Shown: one piece after another, positions 59,312 through 64,000 of the stretch | Layout of the letters: each line of letters starts with the position of its first letter | Numbering within the stretch: the stretch's first letter is position 1 | Origin: an uncultured Granulosicoccus sp. | GTDB taxonomy: Bacteria > Pseudomonadota > Gammaproteobacteria > Granulosicoccales > Granulosicoccaceae | Reading direction: 5' to 3' | DNA length: 64,000 bases | Assembly (NCBI GenBank): GCA_947492525.1 | Contig: CANLNQ010000001.1 | Span: forward strand, 62,001 to 126,000 | Notes under the pieces: generated by a model | The model's database searches: none | The model's input: only the letters and a program-made list of their open reading frames with translations | Told to the model about the DNA's origin: nothing | Translations under genes and position numbers: made by a program

Positions 59312-61955
59312 CCTCCCGGCTGCACGCACCGTCGGCATCGGAGCCGGAGCACTCCTGCAACAGACTGGCAAGCTCCGACTTGCAGGAACCACAGTTGGTT
59401 CCGGCAGACAGGCTGGCGCCGATCTGATCCACACTGGTCAAGCCTTCACTGGCAATGGCCAGTTTGATCGTGTTGCGTCCGATGGCAAAGCAGGAACAGA
59501 CAACCGGCCCGGGGTCCGGTCGATCACCCCGTGCCAGGCCGGCCAATGCCCAGGGGGCTTCCTGACCGGGCAGGCCTACCAGAAAATCTCGCATCAGGGC
59601 AACGGGCTCGGGCCCGACATAGAGCGCAGCCAGTAGCACATCGCCCTCGAAGAAGCCGACGCGGTGTAGTCCGCGCCGACTGTCCGACATGCACTGAGCC
59701 GCAGCATCCGGCAGGTCGAACAGCACTCGCGCATGGCTTTCCCAATCGTCGGGGATGGCAAGCCCTGCCATTTCACAGCGATATCCCGTGCTGGTACGGG
59801 CCCTTGCCCAGTAGTCACACGATGGCGTGAAAGCCGAGGTGGACATGGCAAAGCCGTACCAGGTGGCATCGAACCGTTGAGCGGAAACCGTCGACGCCTT
59901 GCTTTCCGGTTGCCCCGAAACAGGATCGACAACCGGCGCGACCAGCGCGTCGATTCGCGCAGCCGGTGCGTTCATGCCGGTCCAGTGCATGGGGACGAAC
60001 AGATTACCCGGCTTCACATCGCTGGTCTGTCGCAGCCGCATGATGGCTCTGCCTTGCGGACTGCTGAGCTGCACCAGGCTGGCAGGTACCAGTTCCAGTC
60101 GCTGGACGTCCTGCGGGTTCATGTCGACGAAGGGCTCCGGCAGATGTGCCGACAATCTCGGCGACAAGGCGGTTCTCGTCATCGTGTGCCACTGATCACG
60201 AAGCCGGCCGGTGTTCAAGCGAAAGGGCCGCGCCGCATCCAGAGCATTGGCCGGTGCTTGCGGCTCCAGGGCCAGCATCCTGGCCTTGCCATCGGGATGA
60301 TAGAAGCCGCCCTGCGCGAAGAATCGCCCACCCTGCCTTTTCGCGGACTGCGGCCAGCGCACCGGGTCAAGGTTGTCGTATTGTTGCGCATCAACCTCAC
60401 CCAGAGCCGAGATGTCGAAATCCTTGCCAAGCTCTCCGGCCAGACCTGACAGGGCGGCATACTCTGCAAATATCTCGGCCGGACTCTCCCAGGCAAAGGC
60501 TTCCGACCACCCCATGCGCCGGGCAACCTCGGCCAGGATCCACCAGTCGGGCCGCGCATCGCCGGGGGCTGGCAGTACCGCACGTTGGCGACTGATAAGA
60601 CGCTCGGAATTGGTGACAGTGCCTGATTTTTCACCCCAGGCCGCGGCTGGCAGCACCACGTCTGCCAATTGAGCCGTATCGGTGCGGGTGGTGATATCAC
60701 TGACGACGACAAAGGGGCAGGTGGCGATGGCATCACGCACCCTGTCAGCATCCGGTAGCGTCACCGCCGGGTTCGAATGAATCACCCACAGCGCCTTGAT
60801 TTCCCCATTGCCCACGGCCTTGAACAGATCAACCGCTTTCAAACCGGGTTGCGTCGCCATGACAGGGGATTGCCAGAAATCCTGAACGGTTGCACGATGT
60901 TCGGGGTTTTCGAGCTCCAGATGACAGGCCAGCATGTTGGCCAGGCCACCCACCTCACGCCCACCCATGGCATTGACCTGACCCGTCACCGAGAACGGAC
61001 CCGACCCGGGTTTGCCGATTCTGCCGGTAGCCAGATGACAATTGAGTATCGAATTGACCTTGTCAGTCCCCGAAGACGATTGATTCACCCCCTGGCTGAA
61101 AATGGTCACGACCTTCTCCGTCCCGATCCAAAGGTTCAGGAATTCCTGCAACAGCTCGGCATCCAGGCCAGTGACGGACACGTCAGAGGCATGCGCCGCG
61201 GCAACGGCATCCTGCAAGCCAGCCACATGCGCATCGGTGAAAGAGGCATCGACGAGCCCCTGGCGGTCGATCTCGGCCAACAGCGCGTTGAACAATGCGA
61301 CATCGCTGCCCGCTTCCAGTGGCAGATGCAGCGCACCGTCGCAGGAAGCGGTACGACGCGGATCGATCGTGACGATTCGGGTGCCACGAGTGTCGCGCGC
61401 TGCCACGACTCGCTGGTACAGCACCGGATGACACCAGGCCAGATTCGATCCGACAAGTACGACAAGCTCTGCCTCGTCCAGATCATCGTAAACGCCTGGC
61501 ACCGTATCGGTACCAAAGGCACGCTTGTGCCCTGCCACGGTCGAGGACATGCAGAGTCTGGAATTGGTATCGATATTTGCCGAACCGATGAATCCCTTCA
61601 TCAGCTTGTTGGCAACGTAGTAGTCTTCGGTCAGCAGCTGACCGGCCACATAGAAGGCAACCGAGTCTGGTCCGTGTTCGGCTATCGCTGCCTGAAATCG
61701 CTCTGCCACGCCGTCGAGCGCGCTATCCCAATCAACAGACTCGCCGCCCCGGAGTGGCGTCAGCAAACGGTGATCGGTACCCACGGTTTCTGCAAGGGCG
61801 GACCCTTTCGAACACAACTTGCCGCGGTTGGCCGGATGATCCGGATCTCCCCTGACCTGGATGCCACCAATGCCATCCGCTTGAACCAGTACACCGCACC
61901 CTACCCCACAATAGGGGCATGTGGTCCGAGTCTCACCGCTGAGGTTGGCTGGCAT
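59283..61955 (-). CDS. Assimilatory nitrate reductase, Mo-bisMGD catalytic subunit
   Basis: The 890-residue molybdoenzyme has the N-terminal [4Fe-4S] ligands C13, C16, C20 and C48 (TTCPYCGVGC and KLCSKG), the MopB core (GVNQSSSGTDKVN; GHKRAFGTDTVP) and the molydopterin-dinucleotide-binding C-domain. It ends with a BFD-type [2Fe-2S] domain (VVCSCFAIG, then GTNCGSCKSEL). It reduces nitrate to nitrite in the cytoplasm. No NasB-like FAD subunit is next to it, so the electron donor is probably a ferredoxin/flavodoxin or an unlinked reductase. It overlaps nirD by one base (TGATG). The protein is called NasA or NasC in different genera. Confidence 0.94.
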   Translation of the reverse strand: MPANLSGETRTTCPYCGVGCGVLVQADGIGGIQVRGDPDHPANRGKLCSKGSALAETVGTDHRLLTPLRGGESVDWDSALDGVAERFQAAIAEHGPDSVAFYVAGQLLTEDYYVANKLMKGFIGSANIDTNSRLCMSSTVAGHKRAFGTDTVPGVYDDLDEAELVVLVGSNLAWCHPVLYQRVVAARDTRGTRIVTIDPRRTASCDGALHLPLEAGSDVALFNALLAEIDRQGLVDASFTDAHVAGLQDAVAAAHASDVSVTGLDAELLQEFLNLWIGTEKVVTIFSQGVNQSSSGTDKVNSILNCHLATGRIGKPGSGPFSVTGQVNAMGGREVGGLANMLACHLELENPEHRATVQDFWQSPVMATQPGLKAVDLFKAVGNGEIKALWVIHSNPAVTLPDADRVRDAIATCPFVVVSDITTRTDTAQLADVVLPAAAWGEKSGTVTNSERLISRQRAVLPAPGDARPDWWILAEVARRMGWSEAFAWESPAEIFAEYAALSGLAGELGKDFDISALGEVDAQQYDNLDPVRWPQSAKRQGGRFFAQGGFYHPDGKARMLALEPQAPANALDAARPFRLNTGRLRDQWHTMTRTALSPRLSAHLPEPFVDMNPQDVQRLELVPASLVQLSSPQGRAIMRLRQTSDVKPGNLFVPMHWTGMNAPAARIDALVAPVVDPVSGQPESKASTVSAQRFDATWYGFAMSTSAFTPSCDYWARARTSTGYRCEMAGLAIPDDWESHARVLFDLPDAAAQCMSDSRRGLHRVGFFEGDVLLAALYVGPEPVALMRDFLVGLPGQEAPWALAGLARGDRPDPGPVVCSCFAIGRNTIKLAIASEGLTSVDQIGASLSAGTNCGSCKSELASLLQECSGSDADGACSREANAAVARSA

Positions 61956-62284
61956 CAGGCGACCTTTGCCACCACCGCATCCATATTCAACAACAGGCGC
62001 CCGCTTTCGATCTTCACCGGATAGGTCGCGATCTGCCCCTCGTCTGCACCCTGCGCTTCACCCGTCTCCAGGGAAAAGACCCAATTGTGCAAAGGGCAGG
62101 TGACCTTGCGATCGTGCACGATGCCTTCAGAGAGTGGGCCTTGCTTGTGTGCACAGGTGTTGGAGGTAGCGAACACCTCATCTTCCGCCGTGCGAAAGAT
62201 GGCGATGCATCCTGCCGGTGACTTCACGATGCGCGAACCGCGAAGAGGAATATCGTTCAATGTACCTATATCAACCCAGCTCAC
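61955..62284 (-). CDS. nirD: Nitrite reductase small subunit NirD (Rieske type)
   Basis: The 109-residue Rieske-fold protein keeps the full iron-sulfur ligand set: C44-A-H46 and C63-P-L-H66. Many NirD proteins, including that of E. coli, have lost these residues, so this one can probably still carry a [2Fe-2S] cluster. It works with NirB in NADH-dependent nitrite reduction to ammonium. Its ATG overlaps the nirB stop by 4 bases and its stop overlaps the reductase start. Confidence 0.94.
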   Translation of the reverse strand: MSWVDIGTLNDIPLRGSRIVKSPAGCIAIFRTAEDEVFATSNTCAHKQGPLSEGIVHDRKVTCPLHNWVFSLETGEAQGADEGQIATYPVKIESGRLLLNMDAVVAKVA

Positions 62285-64000
62285 GCTACAGCCTCCTCAG
62301 TCAGATCGGCAAGATGTTGGTACTGCTCTGATCGGTTGCGGATGTGATCCGCCCAGGGATCCTTCCGATAGACGCTCTGACTGATGTCGAAACGCTCAAC
62401 CAGTGCCTTGCGGGTATCGGGGTTGGAGAGTTCTTCCTTGACCCAATCAAGACCGACCTTGTCAACCCATTTGTAGGCGCGATCAAGGTACTTGGCGTTC
62501 TCACGATAGAGCTGCATGAAAGCGCTCACCCACTCTTCCACTTCGGCTTCCGTGGCGACATCCACCAGGCTTTCGGTCATCTTGACATCCATACCGGCCG
62601 CGCCAGCCACACTGATCTGATACCCGGAATCGACGCAGATGATGCCAATGTCCTTGCAAGTCGCTTCGGCACAGTTGCGCGGGCAACCCGACACACCCAG
62701 CTTGACCTTGTGCGGCGTCCAGGAACCCCACAGCTTCTTCTCCAGCTTGATTCCCAGGCCTGTACTGTCCTGTGTTCCGAAACGACACCAGTCAGTACCG
62801 ACGCATGTCTTGACCGTGCGCAGCCCCTTGGTATAAGCATGGCCGGAGACCATGCCGGCCTCATTCAGATCCGACCAGATCGCCGGCAGATCCTCTTTCT
62901 TGATCCCCAGCAGATCGATACGCTGACCACCGGTGACCTTGACTGCGGCATTGAACTTCTTGGCCGCATTGGCCACGGCTATCAGCTCATCCGGCGTTGT
63001 CATGCCACCCCACATGCGAGGCATCACCGAGTACGTACCGTCCTTCTGGATGTTGGCATGGTTGCGTTCGTTGACGAATCGCGACTGCAGATCGTCCTGG
63101 TATTCCAGTGGCCAATCGGAGATCAGATAGTAGTTGATGGCCGGACGGCAGACATGACACCCATTGGGGGTCTTCCAGGCCAGTTCCTGCCAGACGGCCG
63201 GTTGGCTCTTGAGCTCCTGCGACTTGATCAGGCGGCGGACATCCTCGTGTGTCAGGTCGGTACACTTGCAGACCGGCTTTTCCTTGCTGATCTCGAAGCC
63301 ATCACCCAGACTGACCGCCAGCACCTGCTCGACCAGACCGGTACAGGTGCCGCAAGAGGCCGAGGCCTTGGTTGTCATTCGTACACCATCGAGTGTGGTC
63401 ACGCCACCTTCGATGGCCGAAATGATATCGCCCTTGCATACGCCGTTGCAGCCGCAAATCTCCGCGTCAAGCGGCAATGCTGCAACGGCTGCCAGCGGGT
63501 CCGACGCAGCGGCACCTCCACCCTGGAACGAGGGTCCGAAGATCAACGTCTCACGCATCTCCTCGATGTTGGTGCCATCCTTGATCAGTCCAAAGAACCA
63601 GTTGCTATCGGCCGTATCGCCGTACATCACGGCACCGATGAGTTTGTCGTCCTCCACGATGAGACGCTTGTAAACGCGGCGCTTGGGGTCACGGAAAACA
63701 ATATCCTCGCGCCCTTCGCCTTCGGCAAAATCCCCGGCACTGAACAGATCACAGCCGGTCACTTTCAACTTCGTTGACAACTCACGCACCGTAAAGGCAT
63801 CTTCCTGACCCAACAAGGTGTTGGCCAGCACCTTGGCCTGGTCGTACAGTGGCGCTACCAGCCCGAAGATGTTCTCGTCGAATTCGACACACTCACCCAC
63901 GGCGTAGATGTCCGGATCGGATGTCTGCATCTGTGCATTGACCTTGATGGCTCTGCCCATCTCAAGCCCGGCCTGCTGACCCAGTTGCCCCGCCGGACGA
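62281..64000 (-). CDS. nirB: Nitrite reductase [NAD(P)H] large subunit NirB (partial)
   Basis: The gene runs off the right edge; 573 C-terminal residues are present and the frame stays open to the end. In order: the end of the FAD/NAD domain (DIYAVGECVEF), two BFD-like [2Fe-2S] segments (ICGCNGVCKGD, ASCGTCTGLVEQ), the ferredoxin-like half-domain (YSVMPRMWGGMT), and the sirohaem/[4Fe-4S] domain with TCVGTDWCRFG and GVSGCPRNCAEA providing the four Cys. It reduces nitrite to ammonium with six electrons. First gene of the nirB-nirD-nitrate reductase operon as far as visible. Confidence 0.95.
   Translation of the reverse strand, partial: RPAGQLGQQAGLEMGRAIKVNAQMQTSDPDIYAVGECVEFDENIFGLVAPLYDQAKVLANTLLGQEDAFTVRELSTKLKVTGCDLFSAGDFAEGEGREDIVFRDPKRRVYKRLIVEDDKLIGAVMYGDTADSNWFFGLIKDGTNIEEMRETLIFGPSFQGGGAAASDPLAAVAALPLDAEICGCNGVCKGDIISAIEGGVTTLDGVRMTTKASASCGTCTGLVEQVLAVSLGDGFEISKEKPVCKCTDLTHEDVRRLIKSQELKSQPAVWQELAWKTPNGCHVCRPAINYYLISDWPLEYQDDLQSRFVNERNHANIQKDGTYSVMPRMWGGMTTPDELIAVANAAKKFNAAVKVTGGQRIDLLGIKKEDLPAIWSDLNEAGMVSGHAYTKGLRTVKTCVGTDWCRFGTQDSTGLGIKLEKKLWGSWTPHKVKLGVSGCPRNCAEATCKDIGIICVDSGYQISVAGAAGMDVKMTESLVDVATEAEVEEWVSAFMQLYRENAKYLDRAYKWVDKVGLDWVKEELSNPDTRKALVERFDISQSVYRKDPWADHIRNRSEQYQHLADLTEEAVA

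Overview
The window reads as chromosomal DNA of a free-living, probably marine gammaproteobacterium. GC content looks to be in the high 50s percent, judged by eye. The pointers are the fimT-pilV-pilW-pilX-pilE minor pilin order, a YbiT-type ABC-F protein, a DUF2789 gene, UbiA, and an assimilatory nitrate module that carries a PP2C/Ser-Thr kinase fusion next to the nitrate transporter, as in the PA1779-PA1783 region of Pseudomonas aeruginosa. A Chromatiales/Granulosicoccus-like host is possible, but this is an impression and not a proven assignment. I found no rRNA, tRNA, CRISPR array, phage or insertion sequence. Nearly all genes are ordinary chromosomal genes packed in short operons.

Left third (1-29 kb): two YbjQ-type proteins; a nucleosidase / SPL-like radical SAM / SDR trio; a two-gene envelope-glucan locus (GH17-GT2 synthase plus LtaS-type phosphoglycerol transferase); Ada; a sugar-binding-like sensor fused to GGDEF; DUF2789; a DUF481 outer-membrane protein; a Nudix CoA pyrophosphatase; a PatB-type C-S lyase; an EamA exporter divergent from a MocR regulator; YbiT; the minor pilin operon; glutathione reductase; UbiA with a large GTPase; a MetE-like protein; and a peroxiredoxin.

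Middle third (29-49 kb): a GldA / fused GldF-GldG / DUF4340 ABC system, an AbrB-type membrane protein, a calcium-motif lipoprotein, a GT2 enzyme, a secreted left-handed beta-helix protein, an SDR, a GAF protein, a rhodanese, a GGDEF-EAL protein with a damaged EAL domain, a bd-type oxidase (cydA, cydB and a 35-residue third subunit), and a ThuA-domain lipoprotein.

Right third (49-64 kb): a peptide/nickel-type ABC importer without its binding protein, behind a LysR regulator that diverges from an Old Yellow Enzyme; then the nitrate assimilation module (transporter and kinase/phosphatase on +, nirB-nirD-nitrate reductase on -). An NtrC-like palindrome lies upstream of the transporter.

The signal least explained by genes is a set of intergenic tandem arrays. 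Four arrays in this 64 kb share an exact 7-bp period. In each, the last four bases of the unit are constant or nearly so, and the first three vary in blocks. A fifth array has a 10-bp period, and a run of 13 C lies between the nitrate transporter and kinase genes.
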